23,412 nucleotides of DNA from Fimenecus sp036652055 (GTDB lineage: Bacteria > Bacillota > Clostridia > Oscillospirales > Acutalibacteraceae): assembly GCA_036652055.1 (NCBI GenBank), contig JAVVWP010000027.1, positions 1 to 23,412 of the forward strand, read 5' to 3'. Positions 14,172 to 22,330 of the stretch are shown here, in pieces. A program made the position numbers and the translations under genes. Position 1 is the first letter of the stretch. The number at the start of each line of letters is the position of its first letter. The notes under the pieces are model-generated. The model did no database searches. It worked only from the letters and a program-made list of their open reading frames with translations, and was not told the DNA's origin.

Positions 14172-15821
14172 TCATAAAACATCATTTTCAGCAGTTTGTA
14201 AAGCTGGTTTTGTCTTAACACTCCACGCTATATTAATAGCATGGTCGGCAACTCTTTCAAAATCTGTAATAGTATTTACAAACAACATTCCTGCTCTTGT
14301 TGAGCATTGATGCTTGTTAAGGCGTTCGATATGAGCTTCTTCATAGTTTATTTTCATATCATCAACTGAGGCTTCAAGGGCATTTAGGTTTTCTGCAATT
14401 GTTGCGTCAAGCTTTTGAAGTGCAAAGGCTTCAATTGAGCCGTCGATAAGCGATAGAGCATCTTTATACATAAGGCGAAGCTCATTTTCACTTTCGGGAG
14501 AAAGCTCAATATTTTCATCAACACGATTTTTAGCGGCTTCTGAAAGATTGACAGCGTGGTCGCCAATACGCTCAATATCGTTGATAACATGGAACATACG
14601 ACCTATGTATTGTGCATCTTGATAACCTAAATCCAGTGCATTAATTTTAACAAGAAACGGTGTAATATTATGGTTAAGATAATTTATAATTTCTTCAGTT
14701 TTTTGAATTTCTTCAAAATGCGAGGTATTTTTATTAATTAAATCTTGTGCTGCAATGTCAAAGTTATTTCGTGCAAGAGTAGCCATTCTAATAACTTCTT
14801 TACCAACTTGAGCAACTGCAACAGGAGGGGTATTTATCATACGGTCATCAACATTTACCATATTAAGGCCATCGTCATTTTTCGATTTCTTTTCAGGAAC
14901 GAGAATACAAGAGAGTTTAACAAGATACTTTGCAAACGGGAACATTATAAATGTGCTAACAACATTGAATATTATATGTACAGCAGAGAGCTGAACCATA
15001 CTATTGTCGGTTAAACTTTCAATCATAGCAGTAAATGGCAAGAAAGCAGTAATACAAACAAATATGGCGGTTCCTATAATATTGAAAAGTAAGTGCATAA
15101 CCGCTGCACGCTTTGAATTAGTTTTCGTTCCGATTGTTGAAATAAGTGCAGTTACAACTGTTCCAATGTTTTGACCATATATAATGTAAATCGCAAAGTT
15201 AAGAGGAACAAGCCCTTGAGCTGCGAGTGCCTGCAAAATTCCAATGCTTGCAGCAGAGCTTTGAATAACGCCTGTAATAGCCGCACCAATTAAAATTCCG
15301 AGGAAAGGATTGCTTGCATTAATCATCCAATTTCTGAAAACCTCAGAATCTTGAAGTGGCTCCATCGCTCCTGACATAAGATTCATTCCCATAAAGAGCA
15401 TACCAAAGCCTGCAACCGCTTGACCTATATGCTTTATCATATTCTTTTTTGAGAAAACTATCATAAACACACCAATAAAAATTGCAATTGGTGCAATGCC
15501 TGTGAGATTAAGAGAAACTAAAACACTCGTTGTAGTTGTGCCAATATTAGCACCCATTATAACACCGATTGCTTGAGTTAAATTCATTATGCCAGTATTT
15601 ACAAAGCCGACAACCATTACGGTGGTTGCAGATGAACTTTGAATTAAGGTTGTAATGACAATACCCACTAAAACAGCTAAAAATCTGTTTCTTGTCATTT
15701 TTTCAAGAAGAACTTTAAGCTTTGCACCAGCGGCAAGCTCTAAGCCATCACCCATTATTTTAATGCCATATAAAAGCAGACCTAAACCGCCTGCAAAGGA
15801 AAACACATTTGCAATACCCAT
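14172..15821 (-). CDS. Na+/phosphate cotransporter with PhoU-like domain (NptA/YjbB type)
   Basis: The 549-residue protein has an N-terminal membrane part (about 1-300) with two inverted QSSSA motifs, LIQSSSATT (59-67) and VIQSSAAS (187-194), the signature of the Na/Pi-cotransporter family. A C-terminal helical part (about 345-535) has the ERIGDHAVN and ERVADHAIN motifs of PhoU domains. Family members move phosphate with Na+ across the cytoplasmic membrane, in bacteria often outward; the PhoU part is thought to sense or gate. It lies 32 bp downstream of the GH20 gene. GGTGA precedes the ATG. Confidence 0.93.
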   Translation of the reverse strand: MGIANVFSFAGGLGLLLYGIKIMGDGLELAAGAKLKVLLEKMTRNRFLAVLVGIVITTLIQSSSATTVMVVGFVNTGIMNLTQAIGVIMGANIGTTTTSVLVSLNLTGIAPIAIFIGVFMIVFSKKNMIKHIGQAVAGFGMLFMGMNLMSGAMEPLQDSEVFRNWMINASNPFLGILIGAAITGVIQSSAASIGILQALAAQGLVPLNFAIYIIYGQNIGTVVTALISTIGTKTNSKRAAVMHLLFNIIGTAIFVCITAFLPFTAMIESLTDNSMVQLSAVHIIFNVVSTFIMFPFAKYLVKLSCILVPEKKSKNDDGLNMVNVDDRMINTPPVAVAQVGKEVIRMATLARNNFDIAAQDLINKNTSHFEEIQKTEEIINYLNHNITPFLVKINALDLGYQDAQYIGRMFHVINDIERIGDHAVNLSEAAKNRVDENIELSPESENELRLMYKDALSLIDGSIEAFALQKLDATIAENLNALEASVDDMKINYEEAHIERLNKHQCSTRAGMLFVNTITDFERVADHAINIAWSVKTKPALQTAENDVL

Positions 15822-15853
15822 AATTTCACCGTCACTTTCACATCATAAAAGAA

Positions 15854-17413
15854 TTATTTGTTAGCGTTTTTTATGCGTTCACTCTTTTTAAATTCTTTTC
15901 CGTCAGTTCCGAGATGATAATGAACAGCGTTTGCAGTACCGTGCTTTTTACCGTCAACTCTCGAATAGTATATATCCTTTTTATCAAGATATGTTTTAAA
16001 CCATTCAAGACGCTTTTTAAAATCTTTAAATCTTCTGTTAGGAAGGGCAGTCCACGCAACCTCCGCCATTGCAAAAACTCGTGGGAACATTGCAAATTCG
16101 AGTGCGGTTTTTGAATCAATCCATTCAGTCCAGTGTTCACATTCAATACCAAGCACTCTTTGACCGCTTTTGCCAAATCCGATTTTAACTTCATTAAAGT
16201 TATAAACTTTTTTAAGCGAAGTTGAAGCATATTTAACATCAAAATAGAAATATGTATGAGGTGATAAAATCATATCTCTTTTATATGATTGTGCATCTAC
16301 ATCTTTTGAATTGCTTAAAATCCAGTATTGGCAAACAATGCTTTCATCAAAATCATCATTAATGCAATCGTTCCAAGCAATAGTGGTTTTTCCGTATTTT
16401 TTCAAGATGTTATTAACCTGTGACATATAGTAGCCTTGAAGTGCAGAGGCGTTTTTAAGCCCCTGTTTTTCCATTACTGCGGTGCATTTTGGGCATTTGT
16501 TCCAAAGCTTATGCCCCTCTGAAGCTTCGTCACCGCCTATATGAAAATATTTATAGTCAAATAGTGGGCAAATTTCGCCCAAAAGCTTATCAACAAAATC
16601 TAAAGCATCTTCGTTTCCAGCACAAAGAACAGCATCAAAAATACCATTTTGACAAGCTACTTCATATTCTTTTCCAGTACAACCATATTGAGGATAGGCA
16701 GCAAGAACTGCTGTCATATGCCCAGGAAGGTCAATTTCAGGTAGCACATTTATATTTAATTTTTTTGCAAAGGCAACAATTTCTTTGATTTCTTCTTGCG
16801 TATAAAAGAATGAATATTCTCCGCCTCTATGTTTAAGAGTGCAACCCTCAAGACCTGCGTATTTACGAGTTGAGCTTATTTCATTAAGCAGAGGAAAAAG
16901 CTTGCTTTCAATTCTAAAGCCTTGGTCATCTGACAAATGCCAGTGAAAAGTATTAATTTTAAGCATTGCAAGAACATCTAAAATTTCTTTGATAACATCC
17001 ATTCCAAAAAAATGGCGGCTCTCGTCAACCATAACTCCACGATAACCATAAACAGGCTTATCATCAATAAACAAACAATTAACAACAGCCTTGCCATCTA
17101 CCTTATTTGCCTGCATAAGAATAATTTTAAGAGTTACAGCACCATAAAAAGCACCACAGCTATCAGAGGCATTTATAACAATTCCATCATTAGAAACTTT
17201 AAGAGAATAGGCATCTCTTTCCATTCCTGCAACCTTTTTAATCTTAATAGAACCGCCATTTTCGGTCGGCTTTGTTTTAAGATATTCTGTGAGATAGTTA
17301 CCAGCATTTACAAAGTCCTCAGAGCATAAAACAGCGGTAGAACTTGACACAACATATGTTCCTTCAAGAGAGGTATAGTTATTAGGCTTTGGAATGATAT
17401 TGTATTTTAGCAT
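15854..17413 (-). CDS. Glycoside hydrolase family 20 beta-N-acetylhexosaminidase
   Basis: The 519-residue protein removes terminal beta-linked GlcNAc or GalNAc by substrate-assisted catalysis. Residues about 1-115 form the GH20b alpha/beta domain; the TIM barrel starts at GYRGVMVDESRHFF. HWHLSDDQGFRIE, NINVLPEIDLPGHM and HIGGDEA follow, with the catalytic Asp295-Glu296 pair intact. There is no signal peptide, so it probably acts in the cytoplasm on imported oligosaccharides or recycled wall fragments. AAAGGAG precedes the ATG, and a TATAAT promoter element lies about 45 bases upstream. It is the first gene of the leftward run. Confidence 0.94.
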   Translation of the reverse strand: MLKYNIIPKPNNYTSLEGTYVVSSSTAVLCSEDFVNAGNYLTEYLKTKPTENGGSIKIKKVAGMERDAYSLKVSNDGIVINASDSCGAFYGAVTLKIILMQANKVDGKAVVNCLFIDDKPVYGYRGVMVDESRHFFGMDVIKEILDVLAMLKINTFHWHLSDDQGFRIESKLFPLLNEISSTRKYAGLEGCTLKHRGGEYSFFYTQEEIKEIVAFAKKLNINVLPEIDLPGHMTAVLAAYPQYGCTGKEYEVACQNGIFDAVLCAGNEDALDFVDKLLGEICPLFDYKYFHIGGDEASEGHKLWNKCPKCTAVMEKQGLKNASALQGYYMSQVNNILKKYGKTTIAWNDCINDDFDESIVCQYWILSNSKDVDAQSYKRDMILSPHTYFYFDVKYASTSLKKVYNFNEVKIGFGKSGQRVLGIECEHWTEWIDSKTALEFAMFPRVFAMAEVAWTALPNRRFKDFKKRLEWFKTYLDKKDIYYSRVDGKKHGTANAVHYHLGTDGKEFKKSERIKNANK

Positions 17414-17456
17414 TAGCCTTCTCCTTTAAAATATTCGATAATTCATTATTATAAAG

Positions 17457-17485
17457 ATTATATCAAATATGAAAGGATTTTGAAA
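17457..17485 (-). promoter_or_regulatory. Probable promoter of the GH20-led gene run
   Basis: A perfect minus-strand TATAAT (17457-17462) with a weak -35 TTTCAA (17480-17485) at 17 bp. It lies in the 76-bp gap between spoIIR and the GH20 gene. Confidence 0.5.
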
Positions 17486-17489
17486 GTAA

Positions 17490-18110
17490 TTATTTAAACT
17501 TTTCTACAATTTTTTCGTATATTTCAATTATTTTAAATCTCGGCTCGAATTTTGGGCTACTTTTGACAACATTTGCTTCGTTTTCTGAAAGCACATCATC
17601 AATTTTCACTTCATCATTATTGCCCTCGGCTGCTGGCAGGCACATTGGTGGAAACATAACGCACCACCAATTTTGACCGCTTCCCTCACCGATTATTACC
17701 TTTACTGCTTCATATGTTCCAGCAGGAAGTGTTATTTTATCATCATAAGTGCGAGTGCTGAAAAAATCTTTTCCTATTTGAACTTTAACATCATAATTAT
17801 AACCGTTATCGTGAATTACCTTTAACGCACTTTCTTTTAATGAGTCAATTCTCGGCAATAAAAGCTCCTGTGCATTTTCTGAAGTTAATGTTTTCCCAAA
17901 AATATCCTTGCCCTCGGTTAAAACTGCATCTCTGACTTTCAGTTTTAGTGCCTGATCGTCTGGGGCGTCTGAATTTGCTATAATGTGCATTCTTAGGACA
18001 TCACCACGAACATTATCGCAAGTAGCAGAAAATGATGTAAGGCTAAGAGAAGTAGCAATAATTAATCCGCATAAAAGCGACAATTCTATCTTTTTTAAAT
18101 TGATTTTCAT
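17490..18110 (-). CDS. spoIIR: Stage II sporulation protein R
   Basis: The 206-residue protein has a signal sequence (MKINLKKIELSLLCGLIIAT) and the conserved body RMHIIANSDAPDDQALKLKV, RDAVL, LPAGTYEAVKVIIGEGSGQN and WWCVMFPPMC. SpoIIR is made in the forespore under sigma-F, exported to the intermembrane space and triggers SpoIIGA to process pro-sigma-E in the mother cell. I start it at 18110, where AAAGGGTGA lies 6 bases upstream and a proper signal peptide begins; the frame stays open to 18287 but that extension has no ribosome site or signal-peptide character. It shows that the organism has an endospore programme. I could not identify a convincing sigma-F promoter. Confidence 0.93.
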   Translation of the reverse strand: MKINLKKIELSLLCGLIIATSLSLTSFSATCDNVRGDVLRMHIIANSDAPDDQALKLKVRDAVLTEGKDIFGKTLTSENAQELLLPRIDSLKESALKVIHDNGYNYDVKVQIGKDFFSTRTYDDKITLPAGTYEAVKVIIGEGSGQNWWCVMFPPMCLPAAEGNNDEVKIDDVLSENEANVVKSSPKFEPRFKIIEIYEKIVEKFK

Positions 18111-18240
18111 ATGTTTCACCCTTTCGTGACAATAGCATTGGCAAAAAAAGGAAATGTATTCAAAACTTTTTATCATAATTTTAAAAATATTCAATTTTGT
18201 ATATAAATACATAAAACATTTATATTTTGGGCAAATACTG

Positions 18241-18261
18241 CATAAAATACAGTATTTTATG
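18241..18261. repeat. Perfect 21-bp palindrome in the spoIIR-argG gap
   Basis: CATAAAATAC and GTATTTTATG are exact inverse arms around a single A. An overlapping repeat ATACTG/CAGTAT (18236-18254) extends it leftwards. It lies between divergent spoIIR and argG and may be a regulator site; part of it (TGCATAAAATACA) also looks like an ArgR box one base short. Confidence 0.7.
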
Positions 18262-18300
18262 TATATTATCATTGTTAAAACCGCCAAACACGCATTTTAA

Positions 18301-18314
18301 TGAATAAATATGCA
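18301..18314. promoter_or_regulatory. Candidate ArgR/AhrC operator (ARG box)
   Basis: TGAATAAATATGCA fits the ARG box pattern TGNATWWWWATNCA at every fixed position and is flanked by A on both sides. It ends 8 bases before the argG -35 box, a usual place for arginine-dependent repression. The arginine repressor gene itself is not in the window. Confidence 0.65.
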
Positions 18315-18322
18315 AAAAGGAC

Positions 18323-18350
18323 TTGATTTTATACAAAAGAGTAGTATAAT
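18323..18350 (+). promoter_or_regulatory. argG promoter
   Basis: TTGATT (18323-18328), a 16-bp spacer and TATAAT (18345-18350), about 33 bases before the argG ATG. AGGAGG follows as ribosome site. Confidence 0.75.
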
Positions 18351-18383
18351 AAGAAGGTAAATTATTTAGGAGGAAAAAATCAG

Positions 18384-19607
18384 ATGAAAAAAGAAATTAA
18401 AAAAGTAGTTTTGGCTTACTCGGGCGGGCTTGATACATCAATTATTATTCCGTGGCTTAAAGAAAATTATAATAACTGTGAGGTTATCGCTGTTTCAGGT
18501 GATGTTGGTCAAGGAACAGAGCTTGATGGGTTAGAAGAAAAAGCAATAAAAACAGGTGCGTCAAAGCTTTATATAGAAGACCTTAAAAAAGAATTTATTG
18601 AAGACTATATTTTCCCAACTCTTAAAGCAGGTGCAGTTTATGAAGAAGACTATCTTTTAGGAACTTCTTTTGCTCGCCCTATTATTGCTAAAAGAATTGT
18701 TGAAATTGCTAAAGCTGAAGGTGCTGACGCTATTTGTCACGGCTGTACAGGCAAGGGCAATGACCAAGTTCGTTTTGAGCTTACAATAAAGGCTTTTGCC
18801 CCAGAAATGGAAATCATCGCTCCGTGGAGAATTTGGGATTTAAAATCTCGTGATGATGAAATTGAATATGCTGAAGCTCATAATATCCCTCTTAAAATCA
18901 ATCGTGAAACAAATTATTCTAAAGATAAAAACCTTTGGCATTTATCACACGAGGGGCTTGACCTTGAAGATCCTGCAAACGAGCCACAATATAATAAAGA
19001 AGGCTTTCTTGAAATGGGCGTTTCTCCTGAAATGGCTCCTGATAAGCCAACATATATTACGCTCTCATTTGAAAAGGGCGTTCCAACAGCTATTGACGGT
19101 AAAAAAATGGAAGCTGTACCAATGCTCAACTACCTCAACAAGGTAGGCGGAGAAAATGGTATCGGGCTTGCTGATTTAGTTGAAAATCGCCTTGTTGGTA
19201 TGAAATCTCGTGGCGTTTATGAAACCCCTGGCGGAGCAATCCTCTATAAGGCTCATAAGGTCCTTGAAACAATTACACTCGACAAAGAAACTCAACATTA
19301 TAAATATCAAATCGCAACGAAATATGCTGATCTTGTTTATAACGGTCAATGGTTTACGCCACTTCGTGAGGCTTTAGCAGCATTTGTTGATAGCACACAA
19401 GAAACTGTAACAGGTGAAGTTAAATTAAAGCTTTATAAAGGCAATATGATTAATGCAGGCGTAACCTCGCCTTATACACTTTATTCAGAGGATTTTGCAA
19501 CCTTTGACGCTGATGAAGTTTACGACCAAAAAGACAGTGCAGGATTTATTAATTTATTTGGGCTTCCAATCAAGGTTAAGGCAATCCTCGACGCTGAACG
19601 CAAGTAA
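18384..19607 (+). CDS. argG: Argininosuccinate synthase
   Basis: The enzyme joins citrulline and aspartate with ATP to give argininosuccinate, AMP and PPi in the cytoplasm. The 407-residue length is normal. AYSGGLDTS (11-19) is the ATP-pyrophosphatase loop; GCTGKGNDQVRFE and the APWRIWDLKSRDDEIEYA segment are typical substrate-site regions. AGGAGG precedes the ATG at ideal spacing. The gene has its own promoter and a candidate ARG box, and it is separated from argH by 370 bp of repeats, so argH may need a promoter of its own or read-through. Confidence 0.97.
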   Translation: MKKEIKKVVLAYSGGLDTSIIIPWLKENYNNCEVIAVSGDVGQGTELDGLEEKAIKTGASKLYIEDLKKEFIEDYIFPTLKAGAVYEEDYLLGTSFARPIIAKRIVEIAKAEGADAICHGCTGKGNDQVRFELTIKAFAPEMEIIAPWRIWDLKSRDDEIEYAEAHNIPLKINRETNYSKDKNLWHLSHEGLDLEDPANEPQYNKEGFLEMGVSPEMAPDKPTYITLSFEKGVPTAIDGKKMEAVPMLNYLNKVGGENGIGLADLVENRLVGMKSRGVYETPGGAILYKAHKVLETITLDKETQHYKYQIATKYADLVYNGQWFTPLREALAAFVDSTQETVTGEVKLKLYKGNMINAGVTSPYTLYSEDFATFDADEVYDQKDSAGFINLFGLPIKVKAILDAERK

Positions 19608-19609
19608 TT

Positions 19610-19741
19610 TCGGTCTGTTTTCCGATAGGCTTCGTTTGCTGCGGCTTGCAGTATGGATATACAGCTGTGCCTTGCAAGCCTTGCCTATCAAAAAACATCT
19701 TCGAAATTAAATATCGGTCTGTTTTCCGATAGGCTTCGTTT
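19610..19741 (+). repeat. 28-bp direct duplication with enclosed imperfect hairpin downstream of argG
   Basis: A 28-bp sequence beginning TCGGTCTGTTTTCCGATAGG occurs at 19610-19637 and again at 19714-19741, 104 bp apart. Each copy holds a TCGG/CCGA mini-hairpin. Between them GATAGGC/GCCTATC and GGCTTGCA/TGCAAGCC form nested arms that could fold the whole segment. It may end argG transcription, though there is no clear T-run. Confidence 0.7.
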
Positions 19742-19756
19742 TGTTCGCCTCTTCAA

Positions 19757-19894
19757 TGTCATTCTGAGCCTGCGAAGAATCTCGCCCCCTCAGTGTCATT
19801 CTGAGCCTGCGAAGAATCTCGCCCGTTCAATGTCATTCTGAGCCTGCGAAGAATCTCACCCGTTCAATGTCATTCTGAGCCTGCGAAGAATCTC
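19757..19894 (+). repeat. Four tandem copies of a 37-bp repeat (27-bp core, 10-bp linker)
   Basis: A 27-bp core beginning TGTCATTCTGAGCCTGCGAA is identical at 19757, 19794, 19831 and 19868, exactly 37 bp apart. The 10-bp linkers vary slightly (GCCCCCTCAG, GCCCGTTCAA, ACCCGTTCAA). The core contains ATTCT...AGAAT inverted ends and resembles a dispersed repeat (CATTCTGAGC...GAAGAATC) that I recall from many bacterial genomes. Coding is unlikely. Confidence 0.9.
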
Positions 19895-19915
19895 ACCCTT
19901 ATATAATCAATGTAG

Positions 19916-19935
19916 GGAACAGTCTTGACTGTTCC
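19916..19935. repeat. 9-bp inverted repeat upstream of argH
   Basis: GGAACAGTC and GACTGTTCC are exact inverse arms around TT, 42 bases before argH. It may be a repeat-family end or an mRNA hairpin in the argH leader. A TATAAT at 19902-19907 lies just before it, but without a recognisable -35 box. Confidence 0.75.
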
Positions 19936-19977
19936 TATGCTAACAAACAAATTCAAACAACAAATCAGGAGAAAAAT

Positions 19978-21345
19978 ATGAAGCTTTGGGCAGGAAGATT
20001 TTCAAAAGAAATAGACAAAAAGACTAATGATTTTAACTCGTCAATTTCATTCGACTCAAGAATGTATGGTGAAGATATTGATGGAAGTATAGCTCACGCT
20101 ACAATGCTTTCTGCTCAAGGGATTATTACATCAAATGACCTTGCAGAAATTGTTAATGGGCTTAAAGCTATAAAATCTGACATCAAAAGCGGTGAACTTC
20201 TCATTGATCCTAATGCTGAAGACATTCACACCTTTGTTGAGGGCGAACTGACGAAAAGAATTGGTTCTGCCGGAAAAAGGCTTCATACAGCAAGAAGTCG
20301 TAATGACCAAGTGGCACTTGACATTCGCCTTTATCTTAAAAAAGAATGTGACAGTCTTTTGGCTCAGGTGACTGAGCTTATTTGCGTTATTGCGAATAAA
20401 GCTGAAAGTTACAGCGATATGGTTATGCCAGGTTACACTCATATGCAAAGGGCGCAGCCTATTACCTTTGGGCATCATCTTTTAGCATATGCTGAAATGC
20501 TTCTTCGTGACAAGGCTCGAATTGAAGACGCTAAAAATCGAATGAATTATTGCCCATTAGGTGCCTGCGCACTCGCTGGGACTACCTATAACACTGACCG
20601 TGAAATGACAGCTCGTGATTTAGGATTTAATGGAGCCATGCAAAATTCGCTTGATGGCGTTTCTGACAGGGACTTTTGTTTAGAGCTTGCCTCGGCACTT
20701 TCAATTTTAATGGTTCATCTTTCAAGATTTTCTGAAGAAATCGTTCTTTGGTGTTCGTGGGAATTTAAATTTGTTGAATTAGATGATGCCTTTTCAACAG
20801 GCTCATCAATTATGCCACAAAAGAAAAATCCCGATATTACAGAGCTTGTTCGTGGAAAATCAGGCAGAGTGTTTGGCGACCTTTTAACACTTTTAACTGT
20901 GATGAAAGGCTTGCCCCTTGCTTACAATAAAGATATGCAAGAAGATAAAGAAGCAATTTTCGATGCTTTTGATACTGTTAAAATGTGCCTTACAGCATTT
21001 ATTCCAATGCTTGACACAATGACAGCACTTCCAGAAAATATGAGAAAAGCGGCAGCAGGCGGATTTATAAACGCAACCGATTGTGCCGATTATCTCGTTT
21101 CTAAAGGCTTGCCATTTCGTGATGCTTATAAAGCGACAGGTGAAATTGTAGCACTCTGCATTAAAGAGGGGCTAACACTTGAAACACTGCCACTTGAAAG
21201 ATATAAAGAAATTTGCGACTTGTTTGACAATGGCGTTTTTGAGGCTATCAATCTTGATAAATGTGTAAATGATAGAACTTCTCTTGGCGGTCCTGCACCT
21301 AAAAATGTTAGAATGCAGGCAAAAAGAATTAAAGAAATGCTGTAA
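19978..21345 (+). CDS. argH: Argininosuccinate lyase
   Basis: The enzyme splits argininosuccinate into arginine and fumarate, the last step of arginine synthesis. The 455 residues begin with the family-typical MKLWAGRFSKE. ARSRNDQVALD and the fumarase/aspartase superfamily signature GSSIMPQKKNP (275-285) with its catalytic serine loop are intact, as is TxxTHMQRAQPITFGHH (PGYTHMQ). AGGAG precedes the ATG. argC follows 24 bp later, so argH, argC and argJ form an operon-like run, while argG is set apart by repeats. Confidence 0.97.
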   Translation: MKLWAGRFSKEIDKKTNDFNSSISFDSRMYGEDIDGSIAHATMLSAQGIITSNDLAEIVNGLKAIKSDIKSGELLIDPNAEDIHTFVEGELTKRIGSAGKRLHTARSRNDQVALDIRLYLKKECDSLLAQVTELICVIANKAESYSDMVMPGYTHMQRAQPITFGHHLLAYAEMLLRDKARIEDAKNRMNYCPLGACALAGTTYNTDREMTARDLGFNGAMQNSLDGVSDRDFCLELASALSILMVHLSRFSEEIVLWCSWEFKFVELDDAFSTGSSIMPQKKNPDITELVRGKSGRVFGDLLTLLTVMKGLPLAYNKDMQEDKEAIFDAFDTVKMCLTAFIPMLDTMTALPENMRKAAAGGFINATDCADYLVSKGLPFRDAYKATGEIVALCIKEGLTLETLPLERYKEICDLFDNGVFEAINLDKCVNDRTSLGGPAPKNVRMQAKRIKEML

Positions 21346-21369
21346 ATTTTTATAGAAAAGAGAAGCGAA

Positions 21370-22305
21370 ATGAAAAAAGTATTTATTGATGGAAGTCAAG
21401 GAACAACAGGGTTAAAAATCTTTGACAGACTTTCAAAAAGAACTGATATACAATTAATAAAACTTCCCGAAGACAAAAGAAAAGATACAAATGCGAGAAA
21501 AATCGCTCTAAATAGTGCAGACATCGCCTTTTTATGTCTACCTGATGCAGCGGCAATCGAAGCTGTTTCTTTAATTGAAAACGATAATACAATCGTGATA
21601 GATACTTCAACTGCTCATAGAACAGACAAGGGCTGGGCATATGGTTTTCCAGAGCTTTCTGACGATTTGATGAACGAAATAAAATCATCAAAACGAATTG
21701 CAGTTCCGGGCTGTCATGCAAGCGGATTTATTTCACTTGTTCGTCCACTTGTGGAAAAAGGATTTATAAAAAAAGAAACTGCACTTTGCTGTCATTCGAT
21801 AACAGGATATAGCGGTGGCGGAAAAAAGATGATTGCAGAATATGAGGCAGAAGAAAGAAGTGAATTGCTTTCATCGCCACGCCAATATGGGCTTTTGCAA
21901 AATCATAAACATTTAAAAGAAATGGTAGCAATCTCAGGAATTTCCACATCACCCATTTTTTGCCCGATTGTTGCTGATTATTTTAGCGGAATGCTCGTTA
22001 CTGTCCCTCTTTTTAAAAAAGATTTAATTGGCAAAAAAACTATTGAAGATATAAAAGCCCTTTATAAATCAATCTATTCGAGCAATATCGTCACCTATTG
22101 TGATGACTTTTGTGAAGATGGATTTATGGCATCAAATAAAAAGTCAGAGCTTGATAATATGGAAATCACCGTTTCAGGAAATGATGAAAGAATTCTTCTC
22201 GTTTCACGATATGATAATCTCGGCAAAGGTGCAAGCGGTGCAGCCCTTGAATGTATGAATATAGTAATGGGATTAGAGCCAGGATATAAACTTGAATTAA
22301 ATTAA
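21370..22305 (+). CDS. argC: N-acetyl-gamma-glutamyl-phosphate reductase (short, type 2)
   Basis: The enzyme reduces N-acetylglutamyl phosphate to the semialdehyde with NADPH. The 311-residue length and the start MKKVFIDGSQGTTGLKI (nucleotide-binding GxxGxxG-like loop) point to the short type 2 ArgC rather than the roughly 345-residue type 1. The catalytic Cys115 is in VPGCHASG. YSGGGKKM and the C-terminal GKGASGAALECMN are family-typical. The gene lies 24 bp after argH and 25 bp before argJ, with a modest purine-rich ribosome site (GAGAAG). Confidence 0.95.
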   Translation: MKKVFIDGSQGTTGLKIFDRLSKRTDIQLIKLPEDKRKDTNARKIALNSADIAFLCLPDAAAIEAVSLIENDNTIVIDTSTAHRTDKGWAYGFPELSDDLMNEIKSSKRIAVPGCHASGFISLVRPLVEKGFIKKETALCCHSITGYSGGGKKMIAEYEAEERSELLSSPRQYGLLQNHKHLKEMVAISGISTSPIFCPIVADYFSGMLVTVPLFKKDLIGKKTIEDIKALYKSIYSSNIVTYCDDFCEDGFMASNKKSELDNMEITVSGNDERILLVSRYDNLGKGASGAALECMNIVMGLEPGYKLELN

Positions 22306-22330
22306 AAGATAAATATTAGGAGAAAAAGCT

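Noticed and set aside
18111..18180. A sigma-F promoter for spoIIR
   Set aside because: A GAATA word is present, but the expected GGNNANANT element at the right distance is not convincing.
18111..18287. N-terminal extension of SpoIIR
   Set aside because: The start at 18110 has a good ribosome site and begins a proper signal peptide. The extension is rich in rare aromatic and Cys residues and lies upstream of it.
19757..19894. A small CRISPR array
   Set aside because: The intervals are only 10 bp and nearly identical to each other, and there are no cas genes. It is a plain tandem repeat.
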